Positions 1 to 8,984 of a stretch of 23,827 nucleotides of DNA are shown here, one piece after another. The position numbers were made by a program, and so were the translations under genes. Each line of letters begins with the position of its first letter. The stretch's first letter is position 1. Source of the stretch: Krasilnikovozyma curviuscula (lineage: Eukaryota; Basidiomycota; Tremellomycetes; Cystofilobasidiales; Mrakiaceae); assembly GCA_014825775.1 (NCBI GenBank), contig MVAQ01000287.1, positions 1 through 23,827 on the forward strand, read 5' to 3'. A model generated the notes under the pieces. That model was not told where the DNA came from. It was given only the letters and a program-made list of their open reading frames with translations, and searched no databases.

Positions 1-883
1 AGACTACGCGGGGGCGTTGTTGCATCATTTTTTGGAATCTCGGCCTATCTTTCGGGAAAGCAGCTTGTCACTTGCAACAGATCATTGGAAAAAGGCTGTT
101 ACATGGATCGTGGGTGTTGGGGCAGAGAGGTCAGCGAAAGTTTGTCTTGCGATGACGGGCATTACGCCGCCGTCGGAGCGCATCGCGTCTTTGTCCGTCA
201 ATTTGCGCCTTCATTTGACTACTTTCGCTGCTCCTGACTCTCCTGCCAGATATCGTTTGTCTCAGTTGAGTCTTGGTAGCACTCGTGAGATCATACCGCG
301 CATCCAGAAGAATGCAAGGTACCAGGACTTCCTTGTTTACAAAAGGGGGAACCCTGATTTGAGCGTAAAGTCGGCGCTCTTGGCCTATCAATTGTCCGTC
401 CGACGCGCCTTTCTGCAGTCTCAGACGGAAGTGGGACGATTAGGAGTTTATATATTGGCTAATAGTGCTACTCGTACAGCGGGACTGTGCGATAAAGTGC
501 TGACATTGGCAAAAAATGCGCCCCTCAACTTAGCGATCCGTTGGAGAACGGGTGTTTTTGGCATCAGATACGATTGTTCTTGCGGGAGTCCTTTCAACAG
601 ACGACATGCCTTTGAATGTTACGAGGATGTTTTATTAGAGCAAGCCAATGCTGTTCAAAATGATGGTTCTGCGGTGGTTTTGGCAGACTTTTGCGCGGAT
701 GTTGTTGAATTTTTCCAGCGGGCGGACCTTTCTTACACCTTGCTGGATTCCATGTTGAACTCCAAGGTCTTTCGAAAGGCTGCTTTAAATTCTTTGGAAA
801 TTATATACGAAGATATTAGTGGGGTCAAGGGGAAAAATGTCTCTGTGGTGGTGACCGAGGAGGAAGTTTTCCTCAACACATAG
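1..883 (+). mobile_element. 3' end of a LINE-like retrotransposon ORF (C-terminal region)
   Basis: The reading frame is open from the window edge, with no ATG needed, to a TAG at 881-883, so this is the C-terminal ~294 residues of a longer protein. No reverse transcriptase YADD box is visible; that part would lie upstream. What remains resembles the thumb/linker region of non-LTR retrotransposon polyproteins (AERSAKVCLAMTG, then SPARYRL), followed by a Cys-Cys-His-Cys knuckle, C-S-C-G...RRHAFEC, at about 583-624. This kind of knuckle commonly follows the RT domain in LINE-like elements. The restriction-like endonuclease motif (RPD...D/E) of R2/CRE elements is not seen. The coding frame is uninterrupted and intronless, unlike every other gene here, which suits a fairly young element. 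The family assignment is inference; an unrelated lineage-specific protein cannot be excluded. Confidence 0.5.
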
Positions 884-1027
884 TTTTTTAGATATTTTCT
901 CTCGCCCCGCTGGATAGTCTCTGCGGGGTAGCAAGGTTTCCCTCTCACAGAGAGGGTTTTTTGATCTTCGCAATTCTAGCTATGTTTATTCCATACCTAG
1001 ATAGTGCGACAGTAGCTCAGCGCGTCT
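884..1027 (+). repeat. Hairpin-bearing 3' tail of the retroelement
   Basis: Just after the ORF stop there are two perfect 6-bp inverted repeats in a row: CCCCGC at 905-910 with GCGGGG at 923-928, and CCCTCT at 940-945 with AGAGGG at 951-956, the latter followed by six T. Structured 3' UTRs are common in non-LTR elements, where the RT recognises them for target-primed reverse transcription. The hairpins are seen directly; the role is inferred. Confidence 0.4.
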
Positions 1028-1160
1028 TTGTTTACTTTACTTGCGGTCGACTCCGGTCTTCACATCCTATACATACTCTTAAAACCTAACCTAGCGTTGT
1101 TTACTTTATTTGTGGGCGACTTCGGTCGTCACAGGATACATAATCTTAAAACCTAACCTA
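1028..1160 (+). repeat. Imperfect tandem duplication, 69-bp period
   Basis: Two copies, 1028-1093 and 1097-1160, each begin TTGTTTACTTTA and end CTTAAAACCTAACCTA. The middles are similar (GGTCGACTCCGGTC against GGGCGACTTCGGTC). The copies lie between the retroelement tail and the stop codon of the MFS gene. They may be the element's terminal repeats or a duplicated insertion target. The CCTAACCT core is faintly telomere-like but is not a telomere array. Confidence 0.6.
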
Positions 1161-1183
1161 TATTAATTAAAACTTGACGGCAC

Positions 1184-3188
1184 CTATTCCGGTTCATCGT
1201 ATCCTTCTCTGACATCTTTAGGGACTCTGACAAAGAGCAACACTATCAACAATCCAAGAACCGTCATTCCAATTCCAAGATAAGCCGCACCGCGTAACCC
1301 AAGTAGAACATCAGCTCCATCTTTATTGACATGAATCTCAATTACAGAACCCAATGCAACACCCATCGAAAGACCGTAATTCAGGCAAGTACCCGCCAAA
1401 CTTATTTGAGAAAATGTCAGATGATGCGTCCCTCGAAAGGGAAAGAAAAGAGATGACGTACCTTCCAGCCACACCTTGCTGTGATGGTTTGACAGTGTTT
1501 GAAGCGATTATCTGAGTAGCGGTGAATGTAAGATCAGGTCCGAATGCAGCAAAAATTGGAGCGAAGAATGTCGATAGCCAGTAGACTTGATGGATATGAG
1601 CAGTAGCGAGGAGTGTGTTGGCGACTAACATTGACATTAGCCCGATCTTCACAAGCAGGGAGCTAGTGATCAGCTAGACTTCCTTCGACAAAATCATCGG
1701 TCAAGAGCAACTCACACCTAGTATAACCTGAGCAGGTACTAAACGAATCAAAGCAGCTGAGACGAAAGCAGCTGCAAATGCACACACTGTGAAGGGAGAG
1801 ATGTACGCGACAAGTTGAACCATGTTGGCGCCTCGAAACTCCTTCAAGAACTGGTAATAGTCTGAAAGAAGCATCAGCGCCACTCTCAGTCCGTATTCTG
1901 AAAATGAACCTACAGTAGATGAATATACCAAAGCTCATGAAGTCAAGGAAGGCTGATGCGATGACTGCTGCGAAAGTTGGTGCTTTCCAGATGTCGAACG
2001 GCAAGATAGGAAACTTAGCAACGTTCATCTCATAGAAAGAGAACGCTACAAGTGCAGCTATGCCAACGAGTAACGTTGTGATCGGAGTAGCTGATTTCCA
2101 ACCAGTGAGCAACGATTGACTAGTGATGGCAAGCGGCTAAATATAAGTACATGAGTAGACAATTTGGGGGAAACGAGGGCTCACATGAACGCGAAATTGA
2201 ATAAAACAAGCCCTGACACCCCCAAGAAAGCTCCAACGTAGTCTACCGAGCCTCCAAACGCTACTCCTAGGGTGAGAGGGAGAGCAAAGAGTCCGATAGC
2301 TAGTGTGAAAGCATTCTTGATGGCGTGAAGCCACCAAATCCACCTCACATCAATGAAAGTTGCCATAAGAACTTCAAATATAGATCCACCTGCAGCTGAG
2401 AAAGGCGCAAGAGCACCTGGAGAAAGTAAACTCGTTCAATTTCCAAAGGTGAGTGGGTCAAATGAGACCAAAGGAAAGACTTTCACTGCACTCACCAAAC
2501 AGTCCAAAGTAAATGTTTCTTTTCTTCCCTGGTGGATAGGCCATTGCGAGTAGCCCGATCGAGCACGGGAGCATAATTCCAGCGCCAATGCCTGTCAAAC
2601 CTCGACAAGCATCAAAGAATGGTGCACTTTACATTCCAGAATGACCCATAATGGTAAGCAAGAGGCTTCAGAACACAATTTACCACATGAACTCACGAAG
2701 TTGCGAAACCTGAGACTAGATTCCAGATCATGACCCAAACCAACGCAACCATCCAAACGCGCCTCGCACCATACACATCGCCCAATCTACCACCAAGTAG
2801 AACAAAGCTTCCCGTGGTCAGAGAGAATGCTGCTAGAATCCAAGCAAGCTGACCGCTGTCAGATGCCACTCCGAGATAGGCAGCGATGTGTTCCGCTGTA
2901 GCCAAAGTCTGCGCGTAAAAGATAAACGTCAATCGCTTGACTACTATTCGATCCTAAATGGTAAAGGGGACTTACGGATCCAAAGGGAGTGAGATTGAAA
3001 GATTGTCCCAACATGACAGCTAAGACAAACCCTGCTTCTTGTAATTTGGACTTGAAAGGAGTTGGTTTCTTTTCAGGTTGAGAAAGACCCTGCTCTAGCG
3101 CCTTAGTGCTCATTTCAGCTTCGACTGGTTCGACCATTGGGATAGCAGTCTCTGAGGTGTCTACACTCCTAGAAGCAGAAATTGACAT
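1184..3188 (-). CDS. MFS drug:H+ antiporter, DHA14/Atr1-like
   Basis: Predicted plasma-membrane major facilitator pump of 513 residues in 8 exons: 2976-3188, 2697-2908, 2496-2626, 2185-2416, 1914-2119, 1716-1861, 1462-1646, 1184-1400. All seven introns are GT-AG, 48-78 nt, and the sum is in frame. MFS motif A, GRLGDVYGARR, is at residues ~111-121. Before it runs SGQLAWILAAFSLTTG, typical of the 14-helix DHA family and of Atr1 (aminotriazole/boron export in yeasts). Many hydrophobic helices follow, including KNAFTLAIGLFALPLTLG and MTVLGLLIVLLFV. The N-terminal ~45 residues are hydrophilic and cytosolic. The start at 3188 has A at -3; an in-frame ATG at 3245 would add 19 residues. The promoter gap (~350 bp) is shared with the divergent ABM gene. 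Substrate unknown. Confidence 0.85.
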
Positions 3189-3472
3189 TCTGAGCAGTGG
3201 CGCTTTGGTGTGAAGAAATGTCGGAAGAGCTAGTTTAAAATCCATCTTTGCCTTATACGTTTGAACGCAGTACAGTGCCAAGAGTCTCTTCGGACCTGTT
3301 GTTACCAAGCTGAGTCGAACTGAATAATACATGGGAAGAAAATGCAATCACACGCTCAAACGGTGAGTTACTGATGATAGATCGGCCTCCGAGCTCGATG
3401 ATGTCTCAGTGTTGCAGCCGTCAAGCCGCCGCGACTGACGGCGCTAGGCATGAGACAAGTTGGAATTTCGAG

Positions 3473-3479
3473 TATATAG
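3473..3479 (+). promoter_or_regulatory. TATA-like box of the ABM-domain gene
   Basis: TATATAG lies about 57 bp upstream of the ATG at 3536, inside the divergent intergenic region shared with the MFS gene. It is assigned only from sequence and spacing. Confidence 0.4.
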
Positions 3480-3535
3480 CCCTCTTGCGCCTACGTTCGA
3501 ACTTCCACTATAGCTTTAATTTAAGCTTACTGAAC

Positions 3536-3997
3536 ATGACCGTCATCATACACGCACTTCTTCACCTACAGCCAGGCAGAGCCACTGCTCTGATCGACTC
3601 TGCGAAGTTGCTTGCCCCTACCCTCCGCCAAATCCCTGGTGTCATCTCCTGGAACCTTTTTCAAAATACACAGGTGAGGATTCCCCATCGCATCAGATCT
3701 GACCTCGCATTATAGGACATCGCATTGACGGCATCTTGATTGTTTTGCTGCGACTCTGCACACTCAGGATGCCAATCACATCACTGCTCAGGGAAGATTC
3801 TCTGATAAATCTGCCAGTGAACATTATCTAAGATCCGATGCTTTCAAGGTACGAGCCATTGTGTGTCTTCCACTCATACCTGCTTCATAATCACTTAACA
3901 CTGGTCTCGTGGTTTATGACCTTAGGAGTTTCAAACTTCTCTAGGCCCTATCTTGGCTGCTAAACCAGACGTTGAGATCTATGAAGAAGCAGTGTAG
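3536..3997 (+). CDS. Small ABM-type (antibiotic biosynthesis monooxygenase-like) protein
   Basis: Three exons, 3536-3673, 3768-3848 and 3926-3997, give a complete 96-residue protein; both introns fall in phase 0. The layout fits a single dimeric alpha/beta-barrel (ABM/YgiN-like) domain: a first strand MTVIIHALLHLQPG, a helix with LIDSAKLLAPTLRQIPG, the strand VISWNLFQNTQ, then HITAQGRFSDKSASEHYLRSD and a last helix with FQTSLGPILA. ~95-100 residues is normal for this family. Members act as cofactor-free quinol or polyketide monooxygenases or as heme-handling proteins, and the sequence does not say which. It is divergent from the MFS pump, so co-expression is plausible. A nearer acceptor at 3717-3718 would run into a stop after six codons, which favours the exon start used here. 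Confidence 0.65.
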
Positions 3998-4211
3998 ATA
4001 GGAGAAACGCTGTAGCTATCATGAGTGACATATATTTATCACGTCGTTTCGTCCATCAGCTTCGTTCATGTACAGCAATATTGCCACTTTGACAAATTGC
4101 GAGTATAATGCTAAATAGTGATATAATCTTAAATTATCTACGATCGTGAATAAAACCGTTGACAACAAGCAGATGCCCCTGCTTAAACATAAATGGCAAG
4201 ACGGGAGTCGC
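3998..4211. other. AT-rich convergent intergenic region
   Basis: Lies between the 3' ends of the ABM gene and the methyltransferase gene. It holds only AT-rich sequence suited to polyadenylation (for example ATATATTTATC near 4030). No gene seen. Confidence 0.5.
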
Positions 4212-6110
4212 TCATTTTTTTACCGAGTAAACACAAAAGACATCGTTGCAAATCCCTCTACCGAGCTGCAGAGGCATGTTTTCAATCTCAGTCTTGGCTG
4301 CCAGATCTAGCGCTGTTGCGTCGGTCTCATTGAGACCAGCAATCATGCCGATGGTCTTCGTCGAAAAGATGGAGCCGATTCGATAAGCTGCTTTTCCAGA
4401 AGTTAACTCAGTAATGCTTTTGTTGAAGGTTAATGAATCATATGAGCGAAGTTTCAGCGAACATCCCCAATTGCAGGACTGAAGAGTGGAAGCTACTTAC
4501 GAGTCTCCATTGCGTTCTCCATATCTCATCGTCAGCGTAGTAGGATAAACCTGTTCAAACTGGCGCTGATGATCTTCATCTTCTAATTCGGATATCATCC
4601 TAAATGCTGTGGAAGCCGTCTCCATTGCATCCCTCAGATCAGATTGGAAAGCGATCGTCCGCTTGATCTTTTCCAAGGCTCCACAGGCTGGAAAGCTATC
4701 GCAACAGGGGCATGAGAGCAATTGGAAGAAAAGGCGCTTTGATAAGAACTACTTACTGATCGTCCATGTCTAGAGCGGTATCCTCCATGCGTCTCAGTCC
4801 AAATTCTGCAGTGATGAGAATGCCCCCTGGTCGTAGAAGCCGAGCGCACTCTTGTATCAAAAAGGAGTATTTCTCTTTTGAAATGAACCATGATATCCAT
4901 ATGATGCCTGAGTGGTAACATCTTAAGCAACTGTGGGAAGAAAGTGGCAGCTGCCAGCTTAGAAAGATGTGACAACAACTCACTGATCAAGTCAAAGGTG
5001 TCATCAGAGCTAGAGTCGAGAGTAGTGAAAAGTGAGATTTTTATACCTTCGGGAGCGAATACTCTGACTTTTGAAGAGAACTCACAATTCCAGGGCAAAC
5101 GTGCAATCGGCGACCTCAAATGACGCATTTCTTTAATTGGCCATCTAACGTTAAGATGCTTGATATGATGAATAAAGGAAGCAGAGAAGAGAAGTGTGAC
5201 TCACGGCGGTGTATATGTATCCTCTCTCAATGGAACGATGTCGATGCCGACACAACGCACATCAGGAAACTGCGACGCAACCCGTATCACATTCAAGCCT
5301 AGTACTCCACTCCCTATATCAAGATACGCCGCATTCTTTCGCGCTTGAAGTACCTTCGTCCAGTGAATAGGAGGTGGAATGAATGTAGGAACAAAGAAGT
5401 TGTCTGAAGCGATTTGTATGAGTAAGCAAGCAAAGAAAGAGGAGGTTTTTTGTTGGGATTGATCTACTCACTCAATACAGCATACTCTTGAATAAATCTC
5501 TCGCAATCAGGATAGCCATCGACGGGAAACCACATCGTATCGCTTATGGATGAAAACAACGCTGAGAAACCGAATGGCGATGGAAATGGGGAAATAACAC
5601 GGTCAATGTACAATTCAGACCAATAACTCAGGTAGATAGAGGGCTTTACTTACCGCCATAGCGTACTGTATACAAAGCTTCTCTGAGCGACTGGCTGAGG
5701 GAAAAGGTAGAATTCCCGCCGACCGTCGAATTGCCATCCTCATCGTCATCTTGCCTTGGGGAATCGTTAATAGAAGAAGTCTCAGCGTAGTCTTCAGCTC
5801 TTTCCCAAGGTCTCAACATATTCTGTGTAGTTGAACGATGTGGCTGGGATCTAACTGAAGGTTTCGCTGCACCTCGTCCACTACTCTTCGACCGTGCCTT
5901 GCTGCTGTAATTTTCTTGCTGCAGTCGAAGTCTTTTTAATACCCAAATTAACTCTGTACTTACACAGTATTATCCACTAGCTGGTTGGCGTGTTGTAGCT
6001 GATCAGGCTCTGCTTTTGTGCTCCACTGTTTCAAACAGATGGTTCAGCCATATCCGAACTCGCCACTCAGTATATCCACGCCAGCTTCTCAAAACTACCA
6101 AACTCATCAT
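4212..6110 (-). CDS. SAM-dependent methyltransferase (class I)
   Basis: Nine exons, 6099-6110, 5964-6025, 5654-5904, 5472-5561, 5205-5403, 4984-5114, 4757-4907, 4501-4695 and 4212-4416, sum to a 431-residue protein. Motif I is YLDIGSGVLGLNV at residues ~165-177, followed by the acidic loop VGIDIVP, FDLIS (motif II region) and LLRPGGILITAEFG (motif III region). The N-terminal ~100 residues are basic, then Ser- and acid-rich, and probably disordered; WFPVDGYPDCERFIQEYAVLN leads into the Rossmann fold, as in many fungal secondary-metabolism methyltransferases of the methyltransf_25/11 type. The first exon is only 12 nt and its donor (GTAGTT) is weak, so the N-terminus is uncertain; the in-frame ATG of MLRPWE (~5820) is an alternative. 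TATATA at 6143-6148 sits ~33 bp upstream. Substrate unknown. Confidence 0.8.
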
Positions 6111-6179
6111 CTAGAAACGAAGTTGCTGGTTGGAAGGAAGTGTATATACTGAGGGAAACGTAGATAGTTGTCAGATCGG

Positions 6180-6895
6180 AGAATGTTGTACGTCCACTAC
6201 CCAATGACGACTTCTTGAGAGCTGGTTACGTTTGTCCAACTGATATATTGTTGTTGGATCTAGAGCTCTAGATGAACCTTTCATTCCTCTCACCTTGATA
6301 TCCCTCATAGTTCACATCTATCACCCCATATCTTCTGGAGGTAAGGAATTGACCTCACTCACCACTGCAACCTCACACGAAGTCGAAGATGAAGGAGAAG
6401 GATCAGTCAATGCTGCTAGCATTAGAGAACTGCTAAGTATGGGGTTGGAAGTTCTTTGGGACAACGTTGACGACTGCTAGAGATGGGAACTCAGGGGCTG
6501 AACCTTGTGATGCTGTGAGAGTAAGTTTTCTCTTTCTTTGTGACTATTACTGTGTCAGTACTGATTCTGGATCTTGAAATTTAGGAGATGATCGCCCTCT
6601 TCACCCAACTGGACAAACTGAAACATAGGAAGAGCCTCCTCATTATGGCGACATCCAACACAGCTCAATTAAACTCCTTCCACTCCTCACAGATTCCTCC
6701 ATCGAGCGGATATCAAGCAATACATTGGCTTACACAACTCAGAAACAGTCTATGGGATCTTGACGTGATGTCTTGTGGAATGGATGAGGAGTGGCATCTG
6801 TTGTCACGTTGTCAGTGCGTGTTCATCCCCTCCTACTGCATCTGAAGGTGTGGTTCTGCTCGCTTCCTATGGTACTTACTGATCCTCATCCTTTG
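6180..6895 (+). pseudogene. PCH2: Decayed Pch2/TRIP13 AAA+ ATPase gene with internal deletion
   Basis: Pieces of the meiotic checkpoint/HORMA-remodelling ATPase appear in the right order but in different frames. N-terminal block: YVCPTDILLLDLEL, a stop, then IYHPISSGG, an acidic stretch and NAASIRELLSMGLEVLWDNV (to ~6466). This corresponds to the segment before the AAA core of TRIP13 (...ASHWVLPAAEFHGLWDSLVYD). It jumps directly, in another frame, to ARDGNSGAEPCDAVR, then across a recognisable intron (6511-6584) to LFTQLDKLKHRKSLLIMATSN (sensor-1 region) and ADIKQYIG...VYGIL followed by a TGA. Walker A and Walker B are absent. The stop codons, frame changes and missing catalytic core make it non-functional. 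Identification rests on remembered TRIP13 motifs (EPSDAIRVVNAVLTQ, TTSN, DRADIKQYIG). Confidence 0.72.
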
Positions 6896-7109
6896 ATGTG
6901 AAACCAGGATATCCTCGTTTTCCGTTGCTTCTACGACTCACTTCATCAATGAAGTTGTACTTCCTTTGGTTTTCACGTATGGGGACCTGGATGCACTGTG
7001 GTGCAGTTTCGCAGCTCGGATTTTTCGGCGAAGGCAAAGATGTCTCACCCGAGTGTTGTTGATTCTGCCTGAGACAGTTGCAGATGCGCCGCTGCATCCT
7101 CGCACGTCA
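6896..7109. other. Intergenic region upstream of the SDR gene
   Basis: Between the Pch2 relic and the TATA box of the short-chain dehydrogenase. The short open frames on both strands have no recognisable motif. It probably holds the SDR promoter and possibly more eroded Pch2 3' sequence. Confidence 0.4.
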
Positions 7110-7117
7110 TATAAAAA
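7110..7117 (+). promoter_or_regulatory. TATA box of the SDR gene
   Basis: TATAAAAA lies 68-75 bp upstream of the ATG at 7185 and is followed by an A/T-rich leader ending ACA just before ATG, a good yeast start context. Confidence 0.5.
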
Positions 7118-7184
7118 GACAAGTGTCTTTGTCTATAAACTGATACTTTGAACACTCTTGCTTTAACAAAAAATATCTCTTACA

Positions 7185-8459
7185 ATGTCTTATTCGAAGA
7201 TTATCGCAGGTCAGTTGCTTCCAGATTATGTTTCCCATGGAATCGAGACGCCCAACGCCCAAGCCTGACAATTATGCTCTTGATTAGTTACTGGTGTGAG
7301 TCCATCTCTGTACTGTTCGTGCAGGATACGTCACTGCATGTTACTTGTCCCCATGTAGCCGAACCTGCTGACAAGTTGATCTCTTCCTCTCCACAGGCGG
7401 CCCGAGGAATCGGGTTCGAGATTGTGAATCAGCTGTCGGTCAACCCTTTATTTCAAGTTCTTGCTTTGGTGAGAGATGTTGGTAGTGCTCTGGCTTTGAG
7501 AGAACTTGGACGCTCCAATGTTTTCATCGTTGGCTTTGACATTTCTAGTGTCGAGAGTGTCACGGTGAGTTATATGTATATCTTCGGCGGTGTGGTATAT
7601 ATCTACTCATCCTATATCCATTCATCGATCTCTCTGAATCTCCTCTCAGGCTGGGGCTGAAGAAGTCATGAAAATTAGTGGAGGAAAGTTAGATGTCCTG
7701 ATCAAGTCAGAGAACAGTTCTAATTTGTACCCTTGTGTTTAATTACTGACTGTGCTTTTATTCCTGTAGCAATGCTGGTGTACATCCTGGAAATACCAAG
7801 CTGATCGACGAGACGCTTGACGTGTTGACCACGACCACACGCATTAATGTCTTCGGAGGCGTCATTGCCACCCAGGCTCTCCTTCCTTATCTCAGAGCTC
7901 GGGAAACCAAAATCATTGTGAATTTAACCTCCGGATTGGGATCGAACGGGTAAGTGGTCAATTTGATATAATGTCACTTTACTGATGGTTCGGGTTTGCA
8001 TCATCAACCACAGTTTCATTCTGAGCGACGAGAATTTCTTCCCTTCTACTGGTGCATACAATTTCAGTAAGGTACACACCTCTTCTCTTGATTGATGTTG
8101 TAGGTGCTCTCCCCGTTGACATATCTTTTGCAGGGTGCGAATGTCCTCGTCAACACGCTTCTCGCGTTTGAGCTTCGATCAGAAGGGTTCACTGCACTGG
8201 CATGGCATCCTGGTGAGTCAGGTGTGTTTTCAATTGAAGTGAATGTTTGACCTGATCGAATGGTCACTGTCAACGACTAGGTTGGGTTGATACCGACATG
8301 GGAAATTTCATCAAGCTTCCAGGCATGGCTCCACCGGTGTCTCCATCGCAGTCCGCCAAATCTCTCATCGAGGTAGTTCACGGGCTGTCTACCAAAGACA
8401 ACGGAAAGTTTTTGGGAGTTGCAGATGCTGAGGGGACCATCTTTACTGTTCCGTACTGA
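7185..8459 (+). CDS. Short-chain dehydrogenase/reductase (classical SDR)
   Basis: Eight exons, 7185-7209, 7288-7295, 7397-7564, 7650-7705, 7770-7949, 8014-8071, 8134-8212 and 8281-8459, give 250 residues, the usual classical SDR length. The cofactor motif TGAARGIG spans the junctions of exons 1-3, and its Val-Thr-Gly is supplied by an 8-nt exon. Then come NNAG, the active-site Ser in LTSGLGS, the catalytic pair YNFSK (Tyr-x3-Lys), and PGWVDTDMG after the active site. An Arg shortly after the second strand (ALVRD) suggests NADP(H). It resembles the C-factor/sniffer/benzil-reductase-like cytosolic SDRs. It is tandem with the MDR oxidoreductase ~525 bp downstream. Substrate unknown. Confidence 0.88.
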
Positions 8460-8984
8460 GTAGGAGTGCAATGCCTGTCACGATACTACAATAGTCTTCC
8501 AGATACTACATGTCAATGTTTGCTTGGATTTTATCACAAACGGTCGTCCTCTCAATTCCCACCGTTAGACCTGCAAAATCAGCCACTTCATTGGGCGCCT
8601 TTGTGGAAGACGGAACTAGTGGTTACCTTTCCTATCGGACTCTGAATCATCACAGATGTTTCGAGTGACGGAAGTATCCGAGTAGAACCACCAGCTTACT
8701 TTAACGATGTGGGAAGTAGCGCAACCTTGCATGATGGTAATCATCACATTGTCAGCGCCTGTCTATACAAGCCATGGACCGCCGAAAGCGTGGATTCTTG
8801 ACAGCACCGATATTGCTTACAATTCTGATGACTTATCTCGGTGTTGAGATCTGAAAATTGTCAGCAGGGCCGAAAAACCCCAGCTGTTTGATTGAGCGAG
8901 CCGCGAGTACCATCTGGTGCCAAGTGCAAACGCTCAAAACAAAGTCAACCGGATTCTTTCGTCTCTCAACAGCTCTCAATCAGA
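8460..8984. other. Intergenic region between the SDR and MDR genes
   Basis: Holds the 3' end of the SDR transcript and the promoter of the next gene. No conserved coding motif was found on either strand. A TTG-initiated extension of the MDR frame back to 8892 exists but has no ATG and looks unlike protein. Confidence 0.5.

Noticed and set aside
940..962. Stem-loop CCCTCT/AGAGGG followed by six T, like a Rho-independent terminator
   Set aside because: The window is clearly eukaryotic (spliced genes), so a bacterial terminator is not meaningful; kept only as a hairpin of the retroelement tail.
1081..1160. CCTAACCTA motifs as telomeric repeat
   Set aside because: Only two short copies 68 bp apart, each within a longer duplicated unit; not a telomere array.
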